Assembly (NCBI GenBank): GCA_037501455.1
Contig: CM074856.1
Location: forward strand, 51,179,001-51,243,000
Direction: 5' to 3'
DNA length: 64,000 nucleotides
Source of the DNA: Lantana camara
Taxonomy: Eukaryota; Streptophyta; Magnoliopsida; Lamiales; Verbenaceae
Part shown: positions 35,702 through 47,624 of the stretch, piece by piece
How positions within the stretch are numbered: the stretch's first letter is position 1
How the letters are laid out: each line of letters starts with the position of its first letter
Program-made: the position numbers and the translations under genes
Notes under the pieces: model-generated
Database searches by the model: none
What the model saw: the letters and a program-made list of their open reading frames with translations, nothing else
What the model was told of the DNA's origin: nothing

Positions 35702-37009
35702 GACTACGATGAGGTATTTTCTCCGGTTGAAAGATTGGAAACTATTCGTTTGATCATTTCCTTGGCAGCTCAGAACAAATGGAAAATCCACCAAATGGAT
35801 GTCAAATCAACCTTTTTGAATGGCTACTTGGAGGAAGAAGTTTATATTGAACAACCTTTGGGGTATGTTGCAAAAGGGCATGAAGAAAAAATTTTGAAGT
35901 TGAAGAGGCTCTCTAAGGCTTGAAACAAGCCCCTCGTGCTTGAAATAGTAGAATTGATAGGTATTTTCAAGAAAATGGTTTCTCAAAATGTCCACATGAA
36001 CATGTACTCTATGTAAAAACAAACAATAGTGGTGATATTTTACTTGTTTGTTTGTATGTGGATGATTTGATTTTTACAGGAAATGCTCCAAAGATGTTTG
36101 ATGAATTCAAACAAACAATAGCGAGGGAGTTTGAAATGACGGATATTGGATTGATGTCCTACTATCTTGGGATTGAAGTGAAGCAAAATGATGATGGAAT
36201 ATTTATTTCTCAAGAAGGCTATGCAAAGGAAGTTCTCAAGAAGTTTGAAATGGCGAATTGCAAGCCGGTAAACACCCCCATTAAATGTGGAGTTAAATTG
36301 TCCAAACATGGAGATGGAGAATTGATCAATCCCACACTCTTTAAAAGTCTTGTTGGAAGCTTGAGGTACCTAACTTGTACAAGACCTGATATTCTTTTTG
36401 GCGTTGGACTTGTTAGTCGCTACATGAAGAATCCTACTACTTCTCACTTGAAGGTGACCAAAAGAATACTTCGTTACATCAAAGGTATACTTGATTATGG
36501 AATTTTATATTCATTTTCTCAAGATTTCAAGCTTGTTGGATATTGTGATAGTGATTGGGCTGGTGATGTCGATGATCGAAAGAGTACTACTGGGTTTGTT
36601 TTCTTCATGGGAAATTCAACTTTTACTTGGAATTCTAAAAAGCAACCAATTGTCACTTTATCAACTTGTGAAGCGGAGTTTGTGGCAGCAACGTCTTGTG
36701 TTTGCCATGCAATTTGGCTTAGGAATTTGTTGAAGGAGCTTTATCAACAACAAGAAGAGCCAACAAAGATTTTAGTTGATAACAAATCCGCCTTTTAATT
36801 GGTGAAAAATCCGGTGTTCCATGAAAGAAGCAAGCATATTGATACTAAGTATCATTTCATTCGAGAAAGTGTGTCCAAGAAAGAGGTTGAGTTGGAATTT
36901 GTGAAATCACAAGATCAAATTGCCGATATTTTCACCAAGCCATTGAAGTTTGAAGTTTTTCGAAGATTACGAGAGTCTCTTGGAGTCATGAATCAAGATT
37001 AAGGGGGGA

Positions 37010-37097
37010 TGTTGAAAATTGAAAATTCTCAAGATATTAATCTAGATTCATTTTCTAGGTAAGTTCCTAATTATTTAGTACATGTATTTTTTATAAT
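37010..37097 (+). repeat. Copia 3' LTR, first part
   Basis: It starts TGTTGAAAATTG right after the purine tract and stops at the MULE insertion. The last nine bases (TTTTATAAT) are the MULE target duplication. Confidence 0.9.
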
Positions 37098-37392
37098 GGG
37101 AGAATTACATCCGGGTCCCTCAGGTATGGCCTAATTACACAGCGGTTCACATAACTTTGGATTTTACATGACAGTCCCTAAGGTTTGATTCCGTTAGAAG
37201 TCCATAACAGCCGTTAAAATTTTGACTTGATCTTCCGAAAATACCCCTGAATATTTTATTATTATATTTGAAATGACCAAAATGCCCTCAACGACTGTAT
37301 TGTAAAAATCCAGAAACTAAGGGATCGTTTTGTAATATGTAAGAAACCTTAGGGACCTATTTGTAATTAGTTTTGTATTTGTAATATAGCCG
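37098..37392 (+). repeat. MULE left terminal inverted repeat
   Basis: Pairs with 42252-42546 along its whole length with scattered mismatches. It contains the blocks GGTCCCTCAGGTATGGCC and CTAAGGGATCGTTTTGTAA. Confidence 0.88.
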
Positions 37393-37464
37393 TTTATAGC
37401 CGTTGGAATTGAGTTCTATATATATCTTTAGCATTCCATTCGACCATTACAGACCCCAGAAAGC

Positions 37465-37818
37465 ATGGCAAGCTTACGACACTCCACAAACACATATTAT
37501 ACAAGTTTGAAATACAAGAGAGAAAGATGTAGGGAAGGAAATTGTGACCGATGGGCTACAATTAAGGTGGTCGAGAAGGATAATGGTAACTGTGGAAAGC
37601 TCTTCTGTAGCTGCGATACACATGGGTTCTCACACTGGTGCGTTCCTATGGAGGTCCAACCCTTCAATGATGATGATGAAGCAACTAATGTGGATCGTGG
37701 GGCCAATCTTGTGGTAGTGGAAAGACCGAATTCACAACTTCTTCAAAAGCTTGTAATACTGAATATGTCCCTCTTAGCTATGTTTTTGTTTTTCCACCTC
37801 TGCAAGATGATATTGTAA
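37465..37818 (+). CDS. GRF-type zinc-finger protein with C-terminal membrane segment, in the MULE
   Basis: The 117-residue frame begins MASLRHSTNTYYTS. Residues about 22-60 hold CREGNC, GKLFCSC and HWCVP, a cysteine pattern like the GRF zinc finger. Residues about 95-113 are hydrophobic (LNMSLLAMFLFFHLC), a likely membrane segment. A TATA-like CTATATATA lies about 50 bp upstream, and the gene starts some 70 bp inside the left inverted repeat. Small GRF/transmembrane proteins often accompany plant MULEs, so it is either an accessory gene or a captured one. The GRF signature is imperfect; function is unknown. The frame is intact. Confidence 0.6.
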   Translation: MASLRHSTNTYYTSLKYKRERCREGNCDRWATIKVVEKDNGNCGKLFCSCDTHGFSHWCVPMEVQPFNDDDEATNVDRGANLVVVERPNSQLLQKLVILNMSLLAMFLFFHLCKMIL

Positions 37819-38037
37819 TCCAACTACATGAACATCATATGAATAACAACATTTCTTGTCTTCAAACATTCTTAATTGTTAGCATACATATCTCCTTACA
37901 CATAATTTAACTGAGCATATATAGCCCCAAAACAAAACATATCAATCATTCACAAATGTTAGCAAAAAAACAAAAGACAGTGATGATTGAGATAATGTAT
38001 CTTGATGAGAACACAAAACAAAATAACAACCTTCTTC

Positions 38038-41000
38038 CTAGACACCAAAGCTGCATTTAAGATGCATTTTTTCGAAGTCCAGCTTCTTCTTGCTCTTAGA
38101 AGTTGTTTCCATGGATGTTCCCTTCGAATTGGCAGCAACAATTGAGGCCGGTTCTCTTTGTTTTCCCCTGGAGCATGCTGTGGGCTGGGTGTAGGATTTC
38201 ATGCCTAAATCTTTGTTCAACTTGGAAAGAATCTCATCAACCTTCTTAACTGGAATAGGCTGGGACATGACCATCTTCCCTTTACCCTTCACTTGTCCCA
38301 CTAATGGTTGTCTGGCAATTGTTCCTTGTGATGGAACAGGATCTTTGAGCTTCAAACCTTTGGGAGAGGGTTTGTTCTTAGCATATCTTTTCTGCACAAT
38401 CATCTTCTTCTTTTTTACAGTGTTTTTGGGAACCACAACTGCACACAGAACACTGAAAATTAATATAGAGCCATGTTTATCACAACATTAACTCAGCAGC
38501 AAACTGAAAATAAATATGGTGTCATATTAATTACAACAACTACATCTCTGCAACAAGAAGAAATTTTCTTCCCAACTTTTTATCACCTCATTAAAACAGA
38601 TACAACTGTAGACTAACATGCTGATAAATTGGTCATTATTTAAGATCAATACATTAGATAAACCAAATTTTACCTGCTGCCTCCTTTGATAGCTGAATGC
38701 ATCTTCTCCTGTTCCTTATCAACACCCCTGGGACTTCATTATCAACATGGAGAACCCCATCTTCACCACACTCTGTCTCAACAACATCCCTTTGCAACTG
38801 TACACTTGTTGGGTTGGTGGTCTGTGTGACTTCCACTTGTGGTTCCAATTGATCAAGGGTTGCATACATAGCATCCAGGTCTGCTTCATTCCAATCATCT
38901 GTGTTCAGATCAGGTACAACCTCTGTAGTTGTTTGGTTTGCCATGCATGAACTTTGTGGCTGATCAGTAATATGCTACAAAACAATATACAAAATTGTTA
39001 TTACTTACAAACATTGACAAACCATTTATGACTGAAATACAATGGAATTAAATACAAGTAAGCTACCTGACCCCTTGAAGGACAAGTTCTCCTATTATGA
39101 CCAATCTGCTGACACAGCTTGCATCTTACAACAGTTGATCTGCGTAGATACTCACTTTCTCCTGGCTCTTTTCTCCTGTTTTTTCTGGGCCTTCCTGGTA
39201 GTCTTCTCTTTTTGGGTGGTTTGAGATCTCTTGGCATTACATCTGGCATCTCTCCCTAGAATGATTCATCAGGCACAGGTGAGATTATATGCTTGTAGCA
39301 GTTCTCATATGTTGCCTTTGAGAATATTGCATCTGTGTAATCCTCCAATCTCTCTCTCCTGTGGGCAATACATACATGTGCATGCATACAAGGGATGCCG
39401 GATATGTCCCATTCTCTACATTGACAACTTTTAGCTACCATATCAACCACGTAGTGAGTTGGCCCATCTCGAATCTCTTACTTGTCATCACCAGCCATTA
39501 AAATAGAGCATTTTTTAGTATCAGTTCTTATCTTAGTCAGTTTTTTAACCACTGAGGGAACTATCTGATTCTTCCATTTCAAGGCTTTTATTCTTCTTTG
39601 GTTAAGCCTGTTCATAAGTTTTACCCTAAGACCATCTACTAAATCAAGAATAGGCTTACCTCTAAGCTTGCCCACCCAGTGGTTAAAGGACTCCGAGATG
39701 TTATTGGTGCAATGGTCATTCTTCACAGCAGGATCAAAAACATGTCTTGACCACTGTGAGGCTGGAATGGCAGATAAATATGCATGTGCTCTGGGGTTTA
39801 TCTCCTTGATCTTGTTCATTGCAAAATTAAAAACCTTGCTGTTGTATGTCCTTGCAGCTTCCCAGAAGTACCTCTTCAGTGCAAATCCTAGAAATTTCAT
39901 CCTGAAGTTAGCATAAACATGCCTTGAACACCTTCTGTTGCTTGCATGAGGTACAATGTCATTTATTGTCTCAGTTAAGCCCTGCAAGAACAAGAATATG
40001 AGAAGTTAGGGATACATTTGGACATGAAAATATTAAATACAACACTTTAAAGGAGAACAAACGTTCTGCCTGTCAGACATGAAGGTCCATGGAATGTTTT
40101 CATCAAAACCATCCAACATTCTACTAAGATTTTCAAAGAAAAAGGTCCAACTAGCTTTATTCTCAGTTTCAACTACTGCATTGGCTACTGGATACAGTTC
40201 ATTATTCCCATCCAGAGCAATTGCAGCCAACAAAACCCCCCCAAACTCTCCTTTGAGGTGACATCCATCACACCCAATGAAGGGTGCACATCCAGAGTAA
40301 AAGCCTTTTGCAGTAGCAGACAAACCAATGAACATCCTTTGGAAAGTAGGGATTAAACTATGACTCCCTTCATCAAGAATTTCAGACTGTAAAGTAATAG
40401 TTGTACCCTCATTATATTGTTGTAAGACCCTAGCATAATATGACAACCTTCTAAATGATTCACTGTGACTCCCTTCAATTTCTTCTAATGCTTTCAGTTT
40501 GACTCTGTAAACTTGCATGTAGTTGGGTTTAATGTTGTATTTCTCCAATTTAGCTTGAATCTGCTTAGGAGTTATGTCAGGGGTTTTCCTCAGCCATTTC
40601 ACCAACTTTCCAGCTATCCACTCAATAGTAGCCTCTTTCGTACAGTCACCTCTTAAACAAGTATGGAGCATGTTGTATTTTTTTATCTGAAAAGTTTTCC
40701 CATCCATCATCACTGAAGCATGTGATCTCCACTGACAGCCATAACTCTCACACTCTGCAGTAAACCTTTGTAGATCATTTTTTACCCTTACAATATTAAA
40801 ACCTTCTTGAATCATAAACTCTGTCATTGTTCTCCTCAAATGCTCAACATCAGAGAAATATCTTCCCACCCACAACTGAACCTTACCACTTCCATGATCT
40901 ACATTCTCACGTTGACAGTTGTATGTACTCTTAAGGGGGTCATCATCAAACTCTTGGTCAGAAAAATTTACAGCCTCACAGTGGTAATCAGATTCATAAT

Positions 41001-41606
41001 TTGACATTTCATCTGATTCATTAGTAGCATCAAAGTCAATACTGTCAAGATTTTCTACATCTATCTCAGGCACAAAAAGACTATCAACACTATTATTGTC
41101 TTCATCATCAAAATGAATAAGCTTTCCTTTTTTTTTTTGTGTTAACAGAACCTTTTTTCTTTTTTTTTAGAATTTCCTGTATACTTTTTTCCTTTTCTCG
41201 AACTATCTTCATCTGTTCCACAATTAGGCACATTACCAACAACACTATTAATGTTCAAATCACCATGTAAATTCTGAACTTTGACCCTATTTTCACTTGA
41301 TTCAGCATTAACCGTTTGGATGCTCGCATTCAAATCATTCACAGATGACACAATAAACACATCAAATACATTTTCAGTAGCATTCCTTTTAAACATCAGC
41401 AGAACATCTTCATCATCATAAACAACCATTTTAGAGGTAGACCGGTGTATAAAAGCAACTATAGTAAAATGATCACCATCTAATTTCAACAAGTCCTTAA
41501 TGTCAGCATGGAAATCAAACAAGTTGTACTTATCTGGATCAATATTGTATAGACTTGCAATAGTGCCCTTGAAATGTACAACCAATGTAAAAGTTTTTTC
41601 CACCAT
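38038..41606 (-). pseudogene. MuDR-type MULE transposase, inactivated
   Basis: The start is the ATG at 41606 (MVEKTFTLVVHFKG). Parts in order: an N-terminal PB1-like region, a frame break at the A-tract near 41130-41160, a MuDR DNA-binding domain (LWVGRYFSDVEHLRRTM, HTCLRGDC), the MULE catalytic domain (FIGCDGCHLKGEFGG with its first aspartate; NKASWTFFFENL), a SWIM zinc finger (CQCREWDISGIPCMHAHVC), an AT-hook-like GRPRKNRRK and a CCHC knuckle (CKLCQQIGHNRRTC), then a lysine-rich tail. Introns are inferred at 39982-40062, 38945-39073 (approximate) and about 38437-38675. In-frame TAA at 39478-39480 and TAG at 39256-39258 break the region around the SWIM finger. Confidence 0.85.
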
Positions 41607-42251
41607 TGTACCTGCTTTGTAAAACACAGTATATTAGTTGGTAAAAATTTCAAAAAAAAAAAAAAAAAAAAACTTTGCCCTAAAATCTTCGAAATCGCTG
41701 AACCCTTGGCGAAAAAAATTGAGGGTTTTTACAGACGGAAGGTAGAACCCAAATTATCTGACAAAAAACTTGAGTAATACATCTGATAGGGTGTTAAATA
41801 GCCAAAAATCGGAAAAATACTGCCTACATCAGAATTATTATAGTTTTTTTCACAAAAAACCTGCGCAGAACCCACAATAGCGTCCTTGAACACACAAAAA
41901 TTTAATTTCCAACGTCAAATCCCAGACTTGTATATGAAATACTTTACAAAAAAAAAATTGATGGAAAACAAGGGTCTTGGGTGCTGTTTAAAACTCACCA
42001 ATGGCGCTAGGAGCTCGAGATACAAGATGTCACTGCCGAAACAAGGTCCCCGTAGCAAGAAAACCAAAAAAACCTATCACTGAAGAAGCTTAGCGTGAAC
42101 AGCCATGGCGGATTCTTGGTAAGTTCGTAGGGTTTTCTCCATTTCTAGAGAGAGAGAGAGTACTAGGAATGTGAAGCGTTTTTCGGATGGTGCTTACCCG
42201 CGCAATGTACAAAATATTATAATTGAGGGTGATATTGTAATTTCAAATACA

Positions 42252-42546
42252 CGGTTGTATTACAAATACAAAACTAATTACAAATAGGTCCCTAAGGTTT
42301 CTTACATATTACAAAACGATCCCTTAGTTTCTGGATTTTTACAATACAGTCCTTGAGGGCACTTTGGTCATTTCAAATATAATAATAAAATATTCAGGGG
42401 TATTTTCGGAAGATCAAGTTAAAATTTTAACGGCCATTATGGACTTCTAACGGAATCAAACCTTAGGGACTGTCATGTAAAATCCAAAGTTATGTGGACC
42501 GCTGTGCAATTAGGCCATACCTGAGGGACCCGTATGTAATTCTCCC
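42252..42546 (-). repeat. MULE right terminal inverted repeat
   Basis: Reverse complement of 37098-37392 with few mismatches. It ends AATTCTCCC. Confidence 0.88.
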
Positions 42547-42795
42547 TTTTATAATTCATTGTTTTTAGTTAGTACATAAATTGCTATATTCATGCATAGG
42601 ATATCAAGAGTCTTATTAATTGTAATACATGAACTAAGCTTAAGTTCATGTCTAGCAAATCCTATATATACCCTATGTATTTGTCATTTTTCATAAGTCA
42701 ATCAAGTCATTTTTATTAAAGTGAAATAGAGTCACTTTCTTTCTACACTTTTATTTTGTGAGTTTGAGTGTGTATTTGCCCTCCAATTTCTAACA
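42547..42795 (+). repeat. Copia 3' LTR, second part
   Basis: Resumes the LTR after the MULE, starting with the second copy of TTTTATAAT. It ends TTTCTAACA and is followed by the target duplication AGAAC. Confidence 0.9.
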
Positions 42796-42800
42796 AGAAC

Positions 42801-43489
42801 CAATGACTATATGTTTGTAACAGCCATTATAGGTGCTTGAATAAATGTGATGTTGAATCTTCGCCCCTTAAATAACTTCACTCAAAAGAGACGTTGAGGC
42901 ATCATTTTGAATTTTGAGTGTTTGAACTACACATTGTTTGAGGTATGTTTCTAGCTTTTTGTACCAACACAGTACAAGAAGCATCTACCTCCGAAAGTCC
43001 ACCATTCTATTCCTGGAAACCAGCTGTAAGACAGGATATCCCCTTTTTCTTTTGCAGTCCATAATCTGCACAACTCTGGGTTGGTTCTAATTTACAAAAT
43101 GCTTCTTTCGAACACATTTTTGGCTTCTAATTCAAAGGCATATAAGTTACTCGTCATGCTTGAGTTTGTTTCTTTATGAGATCTGCAGGAAAAACCTTTG
43201 TGATTAGTGCTCATATGACATAAGATAATTCAATTGTAAGGGAAACACCAAATGTTGATCATCAAAATAAAACAGTAAGTTCCAGTTAAGTTCTAATGGG
43301 CTAACAATTTAAGATTTTATAAGCACTCATAACGTGTATAACAAATTTTTAAACGAAAAAAATTCATAAGATGTTAAATAAGATATTAAGGAATTACAGA
43401 AATTACACAATTATAATTACTAACATACTCAATTATCGATTTAAATATGATTAAATTATTTTATAACATAAAATTTTGTTGAGGCTCTT
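42801..43489. other. intergenic DNA, nothing recognised
   Basis: No exon, repeat end or conserved domain seen. Confidence 0.4.
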
Positions 43490-43999
43490 TTGTCACCGAA
43501 TCTAAAATCAACTTATTTTTTTTTCTTCTTTGGTACACTTGATATCCCCAAAAGTCAGCTTATTCCAATTCAACAATCCCGAACTGCACTTCCCATTTTC
43601 TTTCGAAAAGTATCTCGTACGCCTCCTTATCTAGTTCTCCCCAACCATTCGGGCTCGATTATCCTCTCAAAATCCTTATGCCGGATCCATAATGCCACCC
43701 TGGAAGTAACACTATTGCTAAGCTTAATCAAAATTGGTATATGATCTGAGTGAATGGAGTCTAGATGCCTAATTGCTCTCGCTGTCGGAAATTTGAGTTT
43801 CCACGCAGCGTTAGCCACCCCCATATCAATTCATTCAATGATTGTCCCCGACTCCCTATGTCTGTCACACCAGGTGAATCAACTATTTTCGGCAATACGC
43901 TTTATTAACGTTGGGAAGTGGATCCATAATGAGAATTCAGTTACCGGATATTGTCGCATGCATTGGTTGGAAGTTGGAACCATAAGAAACTGTTTTGAT
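43490..43999 (-). pseudogene. LINE endonuclease-domain relic
   Basis: The minus strand shows a decayed C-terminal piece of a LINE endonuclease: FTWCDRHRESG, then ANAAWKLKFPTARAIRHL and IHSDHIPILIKL, the latter matching the usual SDH motif. Stops interrupt the frame. No LINE ends are visible, so it is a fragment. Confidence 0.65.
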
Positions 44000-44446
44000 T
44001 AGGGCTACAAACGAGCCGAACTTGATCTAAATGATCGGCTCGAGCTAGGGATCGAGATTGTCAAGCTCGCCAATTTGTAACTCAAGATCGGATCGCGCCT
44101 AGCTCGGGCTCGGGATCGGCTCACTTTAATATATGTTATATATTAACAAAATTATACATGTATTATATGATGTATCTAGTATATATTTAAATTTTAAAAT
44201 ATATAAACATATAATAATATATAGTTGTATAAATATTTAATACATGTAGTATAAATTTTAATATATATTATATGTACATATAATATAAAATATATATTTA
44301 GATATAATATAAAAGATAATATATATATATATATTTATATTTATTAAAAATTTATATATATAATCTTCAAGCTCGCGAACCACGAGTCCATACACATGAG
44401 GATCGAAATCGACTCACGAACTAGCTCGGTTTGTGTGTAGCCCCTA
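44000..44446. mobile_element. hAT-like MITE
   Basis: The left end TAGGGCTACAAACGAGCCGA and the right end GTTTGTGTGTAGCCCCTA are inverted repeats with the GAGCTCGGCTCG-type subterminal sequence common in plant MITEs. The centre is TA-rich. Flanking octamers GTTTTGAT (43992-43999) and GTATTGAC (44447-44454) agree at 6 of 8 positions, a possible decayed 8-bp duplication. Confidence 0.7.
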
Positions 44447-44996
44447 GTATTGACTTAGACACTTAGCAGAAGAATTGAACTCGCCTATCTCCTTAGCCGC
44501 ACCACTATTGCAAACAGGCAAAGGTTGAAGACATTCATGTAGGTCATCCTAGAATTTCTTAAGCCATGTGATACTGAGCCACAAATAACATACCTTAGAA
44601 AGTTCTCCAGGAATTATTGCTCGATCGATACATGTTCAAATATTATTATTTCCATTTCCTCCTCTTCTATAGTCTTTGTCTTCAAATATTATTTTTCCAT
44701 CATGCTTTTGCAACAATCTGATGCTGTTTTTGTTCTCAGATTATGTTTTGTTTGTACGAACCATTTTATGGTGTTTTTGGTTGTACTCGATGTATTTTCA
44801 AGAATTATGTATGAAAATTTCCTCTTTGTCAACACATTTGTGGGTTGCAATGAGAAATTTGATGATTACACAAACCGCCCTTATAGTATAATGAGCATTC
44901 TGTGGTAAAAATGAGCACAGTTATGTATGGATTCCATTGAGCATTGTTAAAATGTTGAATAATTGTGTCAATGAGCATTGAAATGTTGTTGCACTC
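44447..44996. other. intergenic DNA, nothing recognised
   Basis: T-rich sequence with small frames only. Confidence 0.4.
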
Positions 44997-46088
44997 TGTT
45001 GAACATCCATTGTTTTGATTTGATCAACAAAAAGTGTTGCATAGGAACAACCATTGGAACGAATCATTCCAGCAGATCAGGAACACTCACCGGAACGAAT
45101 CATTCCAGAACAATACAGCTGAAATACAGTGCACAGGTTTCAAGGAGCTTAATATTTTTTAATCTTGACTTAAAACACTTAAGAATCTTCCATGCAGGGT
45201 CTCTAACGGTCATCTTATGAAAGCCTCACTCTCTCCCACTTGCATTTGATTTCCTGAGGATTAAAATAGTAGATCTTGGAAGGCGCACCCAATTTGAATT
45301 ATCAAAAGCATGCAACGGTCATTTTTCTTCAAGGCTATAAAGTGAAGATGCTTCTCCAAAACAACTTGATTTTCCTTATTGCTTTTAAGCTGCTGTTTTT
45401 TTGTGTACACCATATAGAGCATTTGTGTGTGATCTCTGGTGGGCAATGAGCTTGAGCTAAGGTTATCCGGGTGCTCTGGTTTGGGTAGTACCGATTGTGT
45501 GTGTTGGTACCAAGCAGAGCTTGTTTTGTATTGTGTATCTTCTATCTCAATAAGGTTGCAGGTTCAATATCCTAAGTATAAAAACTTAGGTAGAGGATTA
45601 ATCTCTTTAGTTCGTGTTTTCACAACCTTAGGGGCCAAACCTCTATAAATATCTTGTCTCTTGTGCTTACTCTTTCTTATCTGGTTTGAGACCTTCTTAG
45701 CTCAAAGATGAGCTGTTGACTTGATCATATCTGTGCTTAAACTGATTTATTGAATTAGCTCTTGTTGAGCTTCTGGTTTATATGATCTTTGAGTGAATGA
45801 GTCTTGGTAAAAGACCTGTGCTGCATTGAACAAATATTCATTCACCAAGTGTTGACATTGTGTTTGCTTGAAAGAATCAACTGACTGGTACGAAAGTTGT
45901 ACCACTGGTATTAAGAGACTTGTGCTTATAAAATCAGTCAAGATCTTTGTCTTGATTCTTTAAGAAGTTTGATTCAAGTACAACGCAACTCTGATAACTG
46001 TGATTGAGCTTCATAGCTCAGGGTGTTGATAAAACAGACATTGTGTTGAAAAATTATAAAGATCAATTCACCCCCCTCTTGATCAACA
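44997..46088 (+). repeat. 5' LTR of the SIRE-like Copia element
   Basis: The end GATCAACA at 46088 is fixed by the primer site two bases later. The start TGTTGAAC at 44997 is my best guess; TGTTGCAT near 45030 is another candidate. Because the 3' LTR is outside the window the start cannot be verified here. Confidence 0.5.
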
Positions 46089-46090
46089 AG

Positions 46091-46102
46091 TGGTACCAGA
46101 GC
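46091..46102 (+). promoter_or_regulatory. primer-binding site of the SIRE-like element
   Basis: TGGTACCAGAGC matches the initiator Met tRNA complement with one change. Confidence 0.75.
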
Positions 46103-46152
46103 TTGGTACTCAAAGTTCCATTTGGTTTAACAACCAAGAGTTAAACGGTCAA

Positions 46153-47004
46153 ATGGAGTCTTAAAATGAGATATATGCTGAAGGGGTGTCACACACTCGA
46201 CCTCCGCTGCTTGATGGCTCAAACTATGCCACTTGGAAAAACCGCATTGAGGAGTATTTCATCTCCATTGATTATGATCTGCGGGAAATTGTCACGGAAG
46301 GTGCAAAAGTACCCATGAAAACTGTAGATGGTACAAAAGTTCCCAAATAGAAACATGAGTTCATAACTGAGGACAAAAAGATGATCTCAATGAATGCTAA
46401 AGCTAAAAATATCTTATCTTGCTCACTATGCAAAAGTGAGTACAACCGTGTCAGTATTTGTGACACTGCTAAAGACATGTGGGAAATGCTGCAGGTTACC
46501 CATGAAGGATCATCTCAAGTTCGTCAAGAGAGATTGGCCCTGCTGAACCACCGGTACGAAATGTTTCGGATGAAGGATGGAGAGACAATCGGTGAAATGT
46601 ATGCAAACTTCATGGAGATTGTCAACAAAATGTTTACACTTGGAAAGGCTGTGCCAGAGGAGGATCAAGTTCGAAAGATTCTCAGATCTCTTCCTAAGGA
46701 ATGGACTCCCAAAGTCACGGCCATTCATAAAGCAAAGGATCTTACAAGAATGACAATGGCTCAGCTCATTGGATCTCTAACATCTCATGAGCTTGCATTG
46801 TTACCAAAAGAAGAAAGCTCTGAAGCAAAGAAGAACATTGCCTTTAGCACAAATGTAGATGTTGATAGTGAAGATGAAAGTGAGCAGGAGGACAAAATTG
46901 ATGAGGAAATTGCTCTTATCACGAGGAGGCTCAAGCAGCTAGCCTATGCCAAAAACATATTTCGAAGAAACAGTGATAATAAGAAGCCTGATTCCAGTTC
47001 ATCC
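46153..47004 (+). pseudogene. SIRE-like Copia gag, first part
   Basis: From the ATG at 46153 the frame has stops at 46162-46164 and 46348-46350 and is then open to the insertion. It shows a Copia gag core (RPPLLDGSNYATWKNRIEEY, WEMLQVTHEGSSQVRQER, LRSLPKEWTPKVTAI) and an acidic segment (DSEDESEQEDKIDEE). It continues in the same frame at 63592. Confidence 0.8.
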
Positions 47005-47259
47005 TGTTGGAAAAACACGGATCAGAAAGCAGCGGAAATTTAAAAATTTTCCAACAAAAGGATCTAGGACTCGCAATCGTGTAACCAAATTCGTAGGGAT
47101 TAGAAACTTACTTTCTTAATTGTCTTTCTTGAAGCGTTTCAAGCCACCCAAGAATGCTAGTTCTCTAGTTAGTGTTTAGGCTTAACCTAGGGTTTTGTTT
47201 ATCTTGGAGAAAGGATGGTGTTCAACACATGAACCAAAAGAATTCTCGATTAGCTCTAA

Positions 47260-47285
47260 GGGGAGCTCGAGCTCCCCTATATATA
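47260..47285 (-). promoter_or_regulatory. TATA box with adjacent 18-bp palindrome (LTR1)
   Basis: On the minus strand TATATATA is followed at once by the perfect palindrome GGGGAGCTCGAGCTCCCC. The same pair is at 54822-54847 and 62030-62055. Confidence 0.75.
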
Positions 47286-47624
47286 GGAAGGGGAGGACCG
47301 AAAATCCTAGTCCTTATGGGCTAAGGATTTTGGTCCCTCTCTCCTATTACTTGATCATCAAGTAATTTTGACTTTGACTTTGAATACAAATTCAAATCAA
47401 CTTTCAAGAGAGCTAAAAATATCCAAACTATTTTTGGATAATTTTATACTTTATTTATTTAAAATAAATAACTTATTTTATATAATTAATTAATTCGTAA
47501 TTAATTAACTAGATTATTTTTCTCCAAAATAAGACTTTCTTTTTAATTCAAAATTAAACCAAAGTCTATTAAATAATTAACACATTAATTATTTAATCAC
47601 CAAATAAACATTCACGCACATGCA

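Larger units (their letters stand above)
26804..37002 (+). pseudogene. Copia gag-pol polyprotein, broken
   Basis: Coding pieces in order: gag (starts MMSAHLFQVSQLV; frameshift near 26925; RGRGRG-rich region; zinc knuckle [14 protein letters not shown]), protease ([12 protein letters not shown]), GAG-pre-integrase (CEGCLFGKQARK), integrase (DVCGPINPCSFG to VPRTPQQNGVAERKNRT), reverse transcriptase (WELVAQPKGK; catalytic CLYVDDLIFTGN near 36050) and RNase H (VGYCDSDWAGD, SKHIDTKYHFIRE). Stops or frameshifts lie near 27880, 28168, 28225, 28551, 32592, 35925-35950 and 36796. Two solo LTRs split it at 29061 and 32789. It could not produce a working polyprotein. Confidence 0.88.
37098..42546. mobile_element. 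Mutator-like element (MULE), 5.4 kb
   Basis: Terminal inverted repeats of about 295 bp (37098-37392 and 42252-42546) begin GGGAGAATTACAT. A perfect 9-bp duplication TTTTATAAT flanks it (37089-37097 and 42547-42555). It carries a minus-strand MuDR-type transposase and a divergent plus-strand GRF zinc-finger gene. It sits inside the Copia 3' LTR, so it is younger than the Copia element. Confidence 0.93.
26434..42795 (+). mobile_element. Copia retrotransposon with three nested insertions
   Basis: The 327-bp 5' LTR starts TGTTGAAAATTG and ends TTTCTAACA. The 3' LTR starts at 37010 and ends at 42795. A 5-bp duplication AGAAC flanks the whole (26429-26433 and 42796-42800). A primer site and a purine tract (AAGGGGGGA, 37001-37009) are present. 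Nested insertions lie at 29061-32356 and 32789-35701 (pol) and 37098-42546 (3' LTR). Each has its own target duplication, and the Copia frame resumes exactly across the first two. The Copia element is therefore the oldest of the four. Confidence 0.92.

Noticed and set aside
42095..42130. Possible small plus-strand exon (MADSW followed by GTAAGT) near the MULE right end
   Set aside because: A start codon and a good donor are present, but no matching acceptor or downstream exon was found before the inverted repeat.
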